From contig NZ_JAQZCH010000001.1 in NCBI RefSeq assembly GCF_028737325.1, positions 1 through 64,000 of the forward strand: 64,000 nucleotides of DNA, read 5' to 3'. Of this stretch, positions 44,198 through 59,249 are shown one piece after another. A program made the translations under genes and the position numbers. This stretch comes from Microbacterium thalli (GTDB taxonomy: Bacteria > Actinomycetota > Actinomycetes > Actinomycetales > Microbacteriaceae). Numbering within the stretch: position 1 is the stretch's first letter; each line of letters starts with the position of its first letter. Under the pieces are notes generated by a model. That model did no database searches, was not told where the DNA came from, and worked only from the letters and a program-made list of their open reading frames with translations.

Positions 44198-44668
44198 TTA
44201 CCAGCGGTAGTGCGCGAACGCGCGGTTGGACTCGGCCATCTTGTGCGTGTCCTCGCGGCGCTTGACCGCGGCACCGAGGCCGTTCGAGGCGTCGAGGATC
44301 TCGTTCTGCAGACGCTCGGTCATCGTCTTCTCACGACGGCCCTTCGCGTAGGAGACGAGCCAGCGCAGCGCGAGGGTGTTCGCGCGGTGCGGCTTGACCT
44401 CGACCGGCACCTGGTAGGTCGAGCCACCGACGCGGCGGCTCTTGACCTCGAGGGTGGGGCGGACGTTGTCGAGCGCCTTCTTCAGCGTGGCGACGGCGTC
44501 CTGGCCGTTCTTGGCCTCGACGCCCTTGAGGGCGGTGTAGACGATCGACTCGGCGATCGACTTCTTGCCGTCGACGAGGATCTTGTTCACGAGCTGCGTG
44601 ACGATCGGAGCACCGTAGACCGGGTCGTTGACGACGACGCGGCGGGGTGCGGGTCCCTTACGAGGCAT
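44198..44668 (-). CDS. rpsG: 30S ribosomal protein S7
   Basis: The 156-residue protein starts [20 protein letters not shown] and has [20 protein letters not shown] and the C-terminal [20 protein letters not shown], all S7 hallmarks. It binds the 3' major domain of 16S rRNA and lies at the E site. It follows rpsL by five bases. Confidence 0.98.
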   Translation of the reverse strand: MPRKGPAPRRVVVNDPVYGAPIVTQLVNKILVDGKKSIAESIVYTALKGVEAKNGQDAVATLKKALDNVRPTLEVKSRRVGGSTYQVPVEVKPHRANTLALRWLVSYAKGRREKTMTERLQNEILDASNGLGAAVKRREDTHKMAESNRAFAHYRW

Positions 44669-44673
44669 CTAAC

Positions 44674-45042
44674 TCAACCCTTCTTCGCGCCGTAGCGGCT
44701 GCGAGCCTGCTTACGGTTCTTGACGGCCTGGGTGTCGAGCGCACCGCGGACGATCTTGTAGCGGACACCGGGGAGGTCCTTGACACGACCGCCGCGGACG
44801 AGCACGAGCGAGTGCTCCTGCAGGTTGTGGCCCTCGCCGGGGATGTACGCGGTGACCTCGGTGCCGTTGCGGAGCTTGACACGAGCGACCTTGCGCATAG
44901 CCGAGTTCGGCTTCTTGGGCGTGGTCGTGTACACGCGGGTGCAGACACCCGCCTGCTGGGGGTTCGCCTTCAGGGCGGGAGCCTTGGTCTTCGAGACCTT
45001 CGGCGAGCGGCCCTTGCGAACCAACTGCTGAATGGTTGGCAC
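44674..45042 (-). CDS. rpsL: 30S ribosomal protein S12
   Basis: I place the start at GTG 45042, giving [15 protein letters not shown] and the standard 122 residues. Both streptomycin-determining lysines are wild type, in [10 protein letters not shown] and VKDLPGVRY, so no rpsL-type resistance is predicted. S12 acts in decoding at the A site. It heads the str operon, with a leader of about 195 bases behind a good promoter. Confidence 0.98.
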   Translation of the reverse strand: MPTIQQLVRKGRSPKVSKTKAPALKANPQQAGVCTRVYTTTPKKPNSAMRKVARVKLRNGTEVTAYIPGEGHNLQEHSLVLVRGGRVKDLPGVRYKIVRGALDTQAVKNRKQARSRYGAKKG

Positions 45043-45243
45043 GTTCTCTCCTTGTTGTGCTGCACGGTGACAGCGTCGTGGTTTCACCACAGATCCACCG
45101 GCGCGTCACGAATGCTGCGTTTTCAGGGGGTGGATATGCCGTGGGGGCGCCCTGTTCGCAGGACGATCCCGGTTCGCGTGCGTCGCGCCGACCTGATCGG
45201 ACCGAGGCACGACGCAGGGAGCGCACGAGCGCACACCCGCCCA

Positions 45244-45272
45244 ATGATACGCCTCTGCGGCGAGGCGGGCAA
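45244..45272 (-). promoter_or_regulatory. Probable str operon promoter
   Basis: On the minus strand TTGCCC (45272-45267) and TATCAT (45249-45244) stand 17 bp apart, giving an expected start near 45237 and a leader of about 195 bases before rpsL. It is the best sigma-70-like match in the 260-base gap upstream. Confidence 0.65.
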
Positions 45273-45302
45273 ACGGTGATCGGAGCCGGTGGTATCGGGG
45301 GC

Positions 45303-46997
45303 TCAGGCGCCGGGGCGCTCGATCCGCAATTCGGCGTCGCCCAGGAGGAACCGCTCCCCCGCGGGCGCATCGGATCCGGGCTCGAGTTCGATCTCGGTGC
45401 CGAGGAAGTTCGTCAGCACGACGCCGTTCGTCGAGTGCAGATCGGTGATGTGCCACAGGCCCGAGCGCAGCTCGAGGCGGGCGTGCGTCTTCGAGACGGT
45501 GCGCGTCCGGTCCTCGATCGGCACGAGCTGGGCACGGGGGAACGCCGGGTCGGGCGCCGGCTGACGGCCGACGATCGCGATGTCGGCGGTGAGCGGCACG
45601 GTCTCGCCCTCGGGGAGCACGAGCTGCCAGTACACGCGGCGCCGCGCGACGACGACGGTGTGGTCGACCTCGGCCTCGTCGTCGTTCGCCTCGGCGCGAC
45701 GCAGCTGTGCGGGGACGGCGCCGGCCGCGGTGCGCGGCGCACCGGCCGCCGGCGCGCCGATCACCGCCGACACCTCGCCCGAGAGCTCGGGGAACTCCTC
45801 CGGCGTGCCGGCGAACGCCCGCCGCGCGATGGGATTCGCCGAGACGGCATCCCACGTGCGGCGTCCCGCGTGCGGCGAGCCTGCGGCATCCGGATCGGCG
45901 AGGGAGGGCACGACGCCGGGGCGGTCGGAGGCTGCGCGCGAGGGGAACGGCGAGGGCGAGAGCGCCGAGACGTCGTCGATCTCGGAGGGCCAGCGCGCGT
46001 CGGTGTGCTCGTTCTCCGGCTCGTCGACCTCGGCGGCTGCAGCAGGCACAGCGGCGGGACGGACGGATGCCGCCGGCGCCGGCGCCGGCGCCACGGTCCC
46101 GGCGGGCTCCGCGGGTGCGGGCTCGGCCGGTACGGGCGCTGCGGCAGCCGCGGGGGCCGCGGGCGCGACGGGCTCGGCCCATACTGCGGGCTCCGGTGCG
46201 ACCGGCTCCGCGGCGCGGGCGGGCTCGGGCGCCACGACGGGCTCGGAGCTGACGGGCGCCGCCGGCGCCGGGGCCCTCGGCGCCGCAGGAGCGGATTCGC
46301 CGGCCGGAGCGAACGGCGACGGCGGGGCCCAGGGCGAGGGCTGCAGGCCCGTCGGCGCCTGCTCGCGCGCGGGCGCCACCGGCTCGGCGGGGGCTGCGGG
46401 AGCGGCATCCTCGCCCGGAGCGCCCGAGGCATCCGCAGCGTCCTCACCGCTCGAGGCCAACGGGGCCGGGCGGAAGTGGTGGGGCGACAGCACCGGCGAC
46501 GCGAGTGTCGGCGGCGCGACGGGCTCGTCGGTGCGACGCGGGATCGCGATGGTGTCGTCGACGTCGAGGTCCGACATCGGCGGGGAGAACGTCCACGGCG
46601 GCGGCGTCACGACCGGCCGCTGACCGCGCCACGACGCGGGGCCGAGACCCAGGATGCTGGCCCACACGACGAACAGGAACGCGGCGAGCACGGTCATGGC
46701 CGGTCCGACGCCGAAGTCACGGCCGATGCGGTGCGCCGCGACGACGATCAGCACGTACAGCGCGATCCACCCGGCGAAGGGCACGAGGCCGACCAGCACG
46801 AGCCACGGGCTGAACCCGCCGAGCCGGAGGACGACGGCCATGTTCAGCACCGGCACCCACCCCTGCCAGGGCTGCTCGTCGGTCTTGCGGAACAGCCCGG
46901 CCAGCGCGAGCGCCGTCCAGACATAGAGGACCGCACCGAGCACCGTCGAGAGCACGACGAGCAGGATGAGGAGCGAATCGTTGGCGGAGGTGGTCAT
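45303..46997 (-). CDS. Membrane protein with C-terminal FHA domain
   Basis: The 564-residue protein starts with four hydrophobic segments (residues 7-125; LFRKTDEQPWQGWVPVLNM between the first two, DUF5684-like). A very long Ala/Pro/Glu-rich linker of about 270 residues follows. The last 110 residues form an FHA domain with IVGRQPAPDPAFPRAQLV, TRTVSKTHARLEL and DLHSTNGVVL, which binds phosphothreonine. It probably links a membrane process to Ser/Thr kinase signalling. No kinase gene is close. Confidence 0.82.
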   Translation of the reverse strand: MTTSANDSLLILLVVLSTVLGAVLYVWTALALAGLFRKTDEQPWQGWVPVLNMAVVLRLGGFSPWLVLVGLVPFAGWIALYVLIVVAAHRIGRDFGVGPAMTVLAAFLFVVWASILGLGPASWRGQRPVVTPPPWTFSPPMSDLDVDDTIAIPRRTDEPVAPPTLASPVLSPHHFRPAPLASSGEDAADASGAPGEDAAPAAPAEPVAPAREQAPTGLQPSPWAPPSPFAPAGESAPAAPRAPAPAAPVSSEPVVAPEPARAAEPVAPEPAVWAEPVAPAAPAAAAAPVPAEPAPAEPAGTVAPAPAPAASVRPAAVPAAAAEVDEPENEHTDARWPSEIDDVSALSPSPFPSRAASDRPGVVPSLADPDAAGSPHAGRRTWDAVSANPIARRAFAGTPEEFPELSGEVSAVIGAPAAGAPRTAAGAVPAQLRRAEANDDEAEVDHTVVVARRRVYWQLVLPEGETVPLTADIAIVGRQPAPDPAFPRAQLVPIEDRTRTVSKTHARLELRSGLWHITDLHSTNGVVLTNFLGTEIELEPGSDAPAGERFLLGDAELRIERPGA

Positions 46998-47037
46998 CGC
47001 ATCCCACGATAGGGCCAGGCGCGCCGCCTCCCCGCGG

Positions 47038-47700
47038 TCACGGCTGCCGGCCCGGGTCGGCGCCGGGTTCGAACGGGGCGTCGAGCGATCGCGTCAGGTC
47101 GGCGAGCATGGCCTCGATCTGAGGCTCGACGTGCTGCGCGATCTCGGCCTGCACGCGGAGGCGGTGGTGGAGCAGCAGCGAGCAGATCTCGCGACCGACC
47201 ATGTTGGCGTAGTCGTCGGCCAGGGCGACCTCCTGGCGCAGGGCCGACTTGGCCTCGTCGCTGAGCGGCGGCAGGTCGGGCACGGCGGCATCCGATTCCT
47301 GGGCCAGCCCGGAGATCGTGAACAGGAACGGCGCCCCCGGGACGGGGTCGGGGTCGAGGGGCAGGCCTTCGAACTCCGGCTCGAGCCCCTCGGCAGGACG
47401 GTACGAGCGGGCGCGGTTGCGCGCGGCCTGCTGATCGAGCTCGGCCTGAAGCATGGGGAGGTTGCGGGCGGTGTACGCGGCGACGGCCTGATCGACGATC
47501 GTCTTCATCCGCGTCGAGAGCCCGTGCTGCACGCCGTGCGGCACGTCCGACCCGAGACCCGCGGCCGACAGGAGAGGCGAGCCGAAGCACCGCCGGCAGG
47601 GCGCGACGCGACCACGATGCGTCGCGGGCTGCCACCGGGGCAGCCAGCGCAGCCAGGCATCCACCGCCTGGCTCACCTGGGTCTCGAGCGACCGCTCCAC
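47038..47700 (-). CDS. Hypothetical protein
   Basis: The 220-residue protein has a basic N-terminal third with a single PCRRCF motif that could bind a metal with other ligands, then Pro/Asp-rich loops (EGLPLDPDPVPG) and a helical C-terminal third with ICSLLLHHRLRVQAEIAQHV. There is no signal peptide or membrane helix. It lies 40 bases upstream of the FHA gene in the same direction. I do not recognise the family. Confidence 0.6.
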   Translation of the reverse strand: MERSLETQVSQAVDAWLRWLPRWQPATHRGRVAPCRRCFGSPLLSAAGLGSDVPHGVQHGLSTRMKTIVDQAVAAYTARNLPMLQAELDQQAARNRARSYRPAEGLEPEFEGLPLDPDPVPGAPFLFTISGLAQESDAAVPDLPPLSDEAKSALRQEVALADDYANMVGREICSLLLHHRLRVQAEIAQHVEPQIEAMLADLTRSLDAPFEPGADPGRQP

Positions 47701-47745
47701 GGCCCTATTGTCGCCGATCCGCGCCCGCGAGAGCGGGATTGCCGG

Positions 47746-48219
47746 TCATTCGTCCTCGTCGCGTTCCCAGCGCCAGCGCGGCGCCTGCGCCCGCGTGCGG
47801 ACGAGGGCGACGCCCGTCCACGCGGCGACGGCGCCGCTCGCGGCCAGCACGAGGGCGAACCACGACAGCGCGAACGCTCCGGCCGCGGCGATCGCCCGTG
47901 CCGGGTCCACCCCGACGACGACCGCTGCCACCACCAGTCCGGCGAGGTAGGCGAGCACCACCGCGAGAGCGGCCACCGCGGCAAGCGAGTACGACGGATG
48001 CGGCCGGCGCAAGCCGCCGCCGAGCACGAGGGCCAGCGCGGCGACCGCCAGCGCGAAGCCCACCGCGCCCGGCAGGGCGCCGAGGCCCCGCACCGCGACG
48101 ACATCCGCTCCCGTGGCGAGGCTCAGCACACCGAGCCCGCAGATGGCGAGCGCCCCGAACCCGACGACCGAGAAGAGGGTCGCGAGTCCGGGGCGCAATC
48201 CGCCGGTGTCGGCGTCCAT
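47746..48219 (-). CDS. Hypothetical four-helix membrane protein
   Basis: The ATG at 48219 shares one base with the stop of the gene upstream. The 157-residue product has four strongly hydrophobic Ala/Val/Leu-rich helices with short loops and a charged C-terminal tail RWRWERDEDE. It is probably cotranscribed with the larger membrane protein next to it, and the two may form a complex. No family name can be supported. Confidence 0.6.
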   Translation of the reverse strand: MDADTGGLRPGLATLFSVVGFGALAICGLGVLSLATGADVVAVRGLGALPGAVGFALAVAALALVLGGGLRRPHPSYSLAAVAALAVVLAYLAGLVVAAVVVGVDPARAIAAAGAFALSWFALVLAASGAVAAWTGVALVRTRAQAPRWRWERDEDE

Positions 48220-49358
48220 CAGTACCGGTGCAGCTGGGGTCCCGCTTCGAGAGTGCGCTCGTACTCGCGCTGCGCCTCGGCGTTGAGCTCGGTGACGCGC
48301 TTGCCGCGCGCGGCGACCCAGGCGCCGAACCAGATCGTCAGCTCGCGTCCGGCGACGAGGGCCACGAGAGCGAGCGGCGCGAAGGCCTGCTCGCCCACGA
48401 GGCGCAGCGCCTCGCTGGGAGCGATGTTCCAGAACGGCGCCTGGAAGAGCTGCCCGAGGATGTGGCCCGCGTACGAGGCGATGCCCACGAGCAGGCCGAG
48501 GAGCACCCACAGGCCCCAGCGTCCGCGGTTGATGAAGGCACCGAGGATCCAGAACGCCAGGAAGAACACCACGACGGGAACCCAGAGCCAGAACGAGGTG
48601 ACGGCGGCCAGCGCCTCGTCGCCGATGTTGGCGAGCGTGACGTCGCCGCGCACGGCGCCGATGCCGAGGTGCGCGCCCAGGTAGATGATCGCGAAGGCGA
48701 TCGCCGCGAGCAGGCCGATGGCACCCGCCGCGCCGCGGTTGCCGCGGGGCGTGGGCGCCTCGGGCGCCTGGACGAAGATCGGCTGGGGCTGCGGTGCGGC
48801 CGCGGCGGCGCCGGAGGACTCGCCGACGGGCTCGCTCGGGCTGACGGTCGCCGTGCGCGACGCGTCGTCGGAGCGGTAGGCACGGGTCGCGGTCTCGCTG
48901 GCCTCCGGCCGCGCATCGGCGTCGGCGCGGTAGGCGTCGGTGGCGTCGCGCCGCGTGTCTGCGTCAGAGGTGGTGTCGCCGTCGCGGGGCGTGTCCCACT
49001 CGCTCGGCGAGTTCCACGTGTCATTGCTGCCGGACGCGGCGGTGGCGGATGCCGCGGGGGCGGCCGCGGCGTCGTACGAGGTCGTCGATCGTTCGGTCAC
49101 GCCGCGATCGGCGTCGCCGTCGCGGTCAGCGCGATCGGTCGAGGCCGCGTCGGTCGCGGCGTAGTCGTTCGTCGCGGAGTCGTTCGTCGCGGAGCGCTCG
49201 GGAAGCGCGCCCGAGCCGGCGTACGCGCTGTCCCAGTCATCGGCCGTGACGGCGCCGCGCGACGCCTCTGCATCGGCGAGCCCGGCACGGGCGCTGCCCA
49301 CGACATCGTCCACCGGCTTCGGCTCGTCGACCGGCTCGCCGTACTTGGGGTCGCTCAT
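48219..49358 (-). CDS. Membrane protein with long disordered N-terminal region
   Basis: The ATG at 49358 follows a GAGGAG site. About the first 240 of 379 residues are low-complexity Asp/Ser/Thr/Ala/Arg (for example NDSATNDYAATDAASTDRAD). The C-terminal part has four membrane helices (AIGLLAAIAFAIIYLGAHLG; WLWVPVVVFFLAFWILGAF; WGLWVLLGLLVGIASYAGH; PLALVALVAGRELTIWFG) and a charged tail. The function is unknown. It is coupled to the four-helix protein gene by a one-base overlap. Confidence 0.62.
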   Translation of the reverse strand: MSDPKYGEPVDEPKPVDDVVGSARAGLADAEASRGAVTADDWDSAYAGSGALPERSATNDSATNDYAATDAASTDRADRDGDADRGVTERSTTSYDAAAAPAASATAASGSNDTWNSPSEWDTPRDGDTTSDADTRRDATDAYRADADARPEASETATRAYRSDDASRTATVSPSEPVGESSGAAAAAPQPQPIFVQAPEAPTPRGNRGAAGAIGLLAAIAFAIIYLGAHLGIGAVRGDVTLANIGDEALAAVTSFWLWVPVVVFFLAFWILGAFINRGRWGLWVLLGLLVGIASYAGHILGQLFQAPFWNIAPSEALRLVGEQAFAPLALVALVAGRELTIWFGAWVAARGKRVTELNAEAQREYERTLEAGPQLHRY

Positions 49359-49489
49359 GCGGTGCTGCTCCTCACGCGATGGCCGGCGCCACCGCAGTCG
49401 TGAGGATATCCCGGGGATGCGGAGACGCGGCGCAGGCGTGCCGACGTGTCTGCGCACCCGTGTCGATCCGCCGACGTATCGTCGAAGCC

Positions 49490-50143
49490 ATGACCTCGCG
49501 TGCCCTCACCCGCTCCGCCCCGGCCGCGCTGATCCTGACCGTCGCGCTGCTGGCGGGATGTGCGCCCGAGCCCGGCTCCGGCCCCGCGACGAGCTCCCCC
49601 GAGCAGACTGCGCCCGCCGCGACCGCGACACCCACGCCCCTCGAGACCCGGTCGGTGCAGGCGGGGGGCCCGCCGCCGGCGGCATCCGGCTCGGTGGGGT
49701 CGACGACCGTGATCCCGCGCGACTGCGCCGGCATCCTCGGCCCGGCGGCGCGCACCGCGCTGGCGAACGTCCCGCTCAACGACCCCGCGTTCGGCGAGGC
49801 GGGGTCGCTTCCCGACGGCTCGCTGCGGTGCGTGTGGGCGGACCCGGGCGCCGACACCGCGAAGATCGTCACCACGATCGCCCACGCGGCCGAGAACCCC
49901 GTCATCGACTTCATGAACGAGCTGACCGCCATCGGGTTCACCTGCTACGAGCCCGATGCCGGTGTGCGCTGCGAGAAGACCTGGGAGAACGAGCGCTACC
50001 CCGTCACCGACGGCCGCACCCTGTACTTCCGCGACGGCGTGCTCATCGACACGCAGTTCTCGCACCTCGCGCCCGAGGGCTTCACGAACGGCGTCATCGG
50101 GTCGGTGTGGCCCGCGGGCGCCGCGACGCCCGTGGCCCCCTGA
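49490..50143 (+). CDS. Lipoprotein, homologue of the convergent 50178-50759 product
   Basis: The ATG at 49490 starts a signal peptide ending LLAGC, so the 217-residue product is lipid-anchored. A Pro/Thr linker follows, then a domain with LRCVWADPGADTAKIVTTIAHA, GFTCYEPDAGVRCEKTW and a late HLAPEGFTNGVIGSVW. Equivalent segments occur in the same order in the protein encoded on the opposite strand 34 bases downstream. Conserved Cys pairs suggest disulfides outside the cell. The function is unknown. Confidence 0.68.
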   Translation: MTSRALTRSAPAALILTVALLAGCAPEPGSGPATSSPEQTAPAATATPTPLETRSVQAGGPPPAASGSVGSTTVIPRDCAGILGPAARTALANVPLNDPAFGEAGSLPDGSLRCVWADPGADTAKIVTTIAHAAENPVIDFMNELTAIGFTCYEPDAGVRCEKTWENERYPVTDGRTLYFRDGVLIDTQFSHLAPEGFTNGVIGSVWPAGAATPVAP

Positions 50144-50177
50144 CCCCGCGCCCGCCCCCCGCTCGAGCTCCGCGGAC

Positions 50178-50759
50178 TCACTCGGCGACGAAGACCGCGT
50201 TTCCAACCCGCCGCGCGTAGCCCTCGGGGTGCCAGGCGGTCTGGAATGTCGAGACCCAGTGCCCGCCGCCGGCCTCGATCGTCTCGATGAGGTCGCCGTC
50301 TGCCCGGGTGCAGAGCACGCGCTGGCCGTCGTCGGAGCACGAGAAACCCTGACCCGGCAGAGCGGATGCCGCGATCGAACCGGCATCCGTTCCCACCTCG
50401 GCCACGGTCGTCGCGATCGAGCCGATGTCGGACGACCACGTGCACGTGAACCGGACGGTGGGCGCGAGAGCGTCGACGAAAGCGCCGGCGGTGGTGGCGG
50501 GCGCATCCGTCGAGGCGGCCAGCTCCGCGCCCGGGGTGTACTGCAGCGCGCCCCACAGGGCCTCGGGGTACAGGTCGCGGCATTGGTCGGGGCCGTCGCC
50601 CTCCGCCGTCGCCTCGGCCGCGGGCCCGCTGCCGCCGAGCAGGCCCATGCCGGTCGTCACGAGCGGCAGCGTCAGCACGGCCAGGGTGCCGACGACGGCG
50701 ATGCAGACGACGCCGACGACCCAGGCGAAGACGACGTTACGACCCCCGATGCGCGACAC
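50178..50759 (-). CDS. Membrane-anchored protein, homologue of the 49490-50143 lipoprotein
   Basis: A GTG with GGAGGGG upstream opens a 193-residue protein with an N-terminal anchor (WVVGVVCIAVVGTLAVLTL) in place of a lipobox. Its extracellular domain has VRFTCTWSSDIGSIATTVAE, GFSCSDDGQRVLCTRA and FQTAWHPEGYARRVGNAVF, matching the neighbour's domain. The two genes converge, so they look like an inverted duplication with different membrane anchors. The function is unknown. Confidence 0.68.
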   Translation of the reverse strand: MSRIGGRNVVFAWVVGVVCIAVVGTLAVLTLPLVTTGMGLLGGSGPAAEATAEGDGPDQCRDLYPEALWGALQYTPGAELAASTDAPATTAGAFVDALAPTVRFTCTWSSDIGSIATTVAEVGTDAGSIAASALPGQGFSCSDDGQRVLCTRADGDLIETIEAGGGHWVSTFQTAWHPEGYARRVGNAVFVAE

Positions 50760-50806
50760 CCCTCCACGCTAATCGGCTCGCGGGCCCACTCCCGCCCGAC
50801 ACACGA

Positions 50807-50839
50807 CGAAGGGCCCCGGGACATGCCCGGGGCCCTTCG
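50807..50839. terminator. Terminator after rpoC
   Basis: CGAAGGGCCCCGGG pairs perfectly with its complement over a five-base loop (14-bp stem), 17 bases beyond the rpoC stop. It separates rpoBC from the next minus-strand gene. The T tract is poor. Confidence 0.85.
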
Positions 50840-50855
50840 CGAGATCAGCGATCGA

Positions 50856-54728
<3,873 letters not shown>

Positions 54729-54769
54729 TAGTTCTCCTGTGTCGGAATTCTGTTCGTTGCCTGGCCGGA

Positions 54770-58264
<3,495 letters not shown>

Positions 58265-58422
58265 GGGGATTACCTCCGTGGCCCGAGGGGGGCCGGTTCC
58301 TTGTCGTCAGGTGGAGTGCTCCCGATCCAGCTCGCGCGTCTCACGCCGTTGAACGGGGCGGAATCGCGCAGAGCACAAGCCGACCACCATATGAGGGCAA
58401 GGGGACGGGAGCGCAACTACCA

Positions 58423-58451
58423 ACTATAGGCGGCACGACGCGCCATGTCCA
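58423..58451 (-). promoter_or_regulatory. rpoB: Probable rpoBC promoter
   Basis: On the minus strand TGGACA (58451-58446) and TATAGT (58428-58423) are exactly 17 bp apart, close to consensus. The predicted start is near 58416, leaving a leader of about 150 bases before the TTG start codon. Confidence 0.72.
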
Positions 58452-58460
58452 GCACTATCC

Positions 58461-58489
58461 TTGACGACCCCCGGTCGCTGCGGTATAAA
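58461..58489 (+). promoter_or_regulatory. Promoter-like sequence on the plus strand, divergent from the rpoB promoter
   Basis: TTGACG (58461-58466) and TATAAA (58484-58489) are 17 bp apart on the plus strand. A transcript would begin at the hairpin 58492-58523 and run antisense to the lipoprotein gene at 58550-59173. The TATAAA also serves as the AT-rich tail of that gene's terminator, so chance is a real alternative. Confidence 0.4.
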
Positions 58490-58491
58490 TG

Positions 58492-58523
58492 CGCGCCGCC
58501 CGCTCGGATGAGCGGGCGGCGCG
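58492..58523 (-). terminator. Terminator after the 58550-59173 lipoprotein gene
   Basis: CGCGCCGCCCGCTC pairs perfectly with its complement over a GGAT loop (14 bp). On the minus strand it is followed by CATTTATACC, a fairly U-rich tail. It isolates rpoB from upstream transcription. Confidence 0.85.
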
Positions 58524-58549
58524 GGTGCCGACGAGGCCGGCCGAGGCGA

Positions 58550-59173
58550 TTACGCCCAGGTCCAGGTGGCCAGCACCGACTCGTAGACGGCGGCGCGGTC
58601 GGCCTCGGTGACCTCCGGGCTGAACGAGAAGGTGATCACGTAGGTCTGGTCGCCCTGCGAGGCGTAGAACTGGTCGATGTTGTACTGCACGCCCTGCTGG
58701 TCGAGCGCGGCCGAGAGGTGCGCGGACTCCTCGCCGGCGACGGTCGTGCGCTCCTCGACCGTCACGTCGGTGGCACCCGCAGCACCCTCGAGCTCGTCGA
58801 CGCCGAGCGACTCGACCTGGTCGGCGGTGATGGCCTGCGGCGCGGGCGAGAGCACGACGTTGACGTTGTCGGCGAACCCGTCGGCCGAGGCGTCGGAGAG
58901 GTTCGCGACGAACACGTCGATGCCCTCCGTGCCCGGCAGCTCCTGCTCGGGGATGCCCCAGCCCTCGGGGACCGAGAAGCTGTAGCCGGTGCCGGTGATG
59001 CTCTCGCCCGCGGCGGGCTCGACGGCGGGCGTGCTGGCGGACGGCGACGCGGACGCGCCGGCGTCCCCCGACGCGGCGGGCTCGGCGTCACCGGACTGTC
59101 CACCGCAGCCCGCGAGAAGCAGGGCGGCGGAGACGAGAAGGGTGGCAGCGGTGGTGGTTCTGGTGCGAGTCAT
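58550..59173 (-). CDS. Secreted lipoprotein with LpqN/PsbP-like domain
   Basis: The ATG at 59173 (MTRTRTTTAATLL) begins a signal peptide with lipobox LLLAGC. An Ala/Ser/Pro linker leads to a domain that opens GTGYSFSVPEGWGIPEQE and ends DQTYVITFSFSPEVTEADRA, as in LpqN/DUF1795-type lipoproteins, a fold related to PsbP. Such proteins are common in actinobacteria and bind partners in the cell envelope. The 207-residue length fits. It is a single-gene unit with its own terminator. Confidence 0.72.
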   Translation of the reverse strand: MTRTRTTTAATLLVSAALLLAGCGGQSGDAEPAASGDAGASASPSASTPAVEPAAGESITGTGYSFSVPEGWGIPEQELPGTEGIDVFVANLSDASADGFADNVNVVLSPAPQAITADQVESLGVDELEGAAGATDVTVEERTTVAGEESAHLSAALDQQGVQYNIDQFYASQGDQTYVITFSFSPEVTEADRAAVYESVLATWTWA

Positions 59174-59249
59174 GGCTGACACGCTAGGGGAATCGCGTCG
59201 TCCCGGACGGCCCTTGACAGGGGGAGTTCTCCCCTTGACATACCGGCGA

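Noticed and set aside
41912..44695. 927-residue open frame antisense to fusA and rpsG
   Set aside because: Same reason: a by-product of GC-rich third positions in highly expressed genes.
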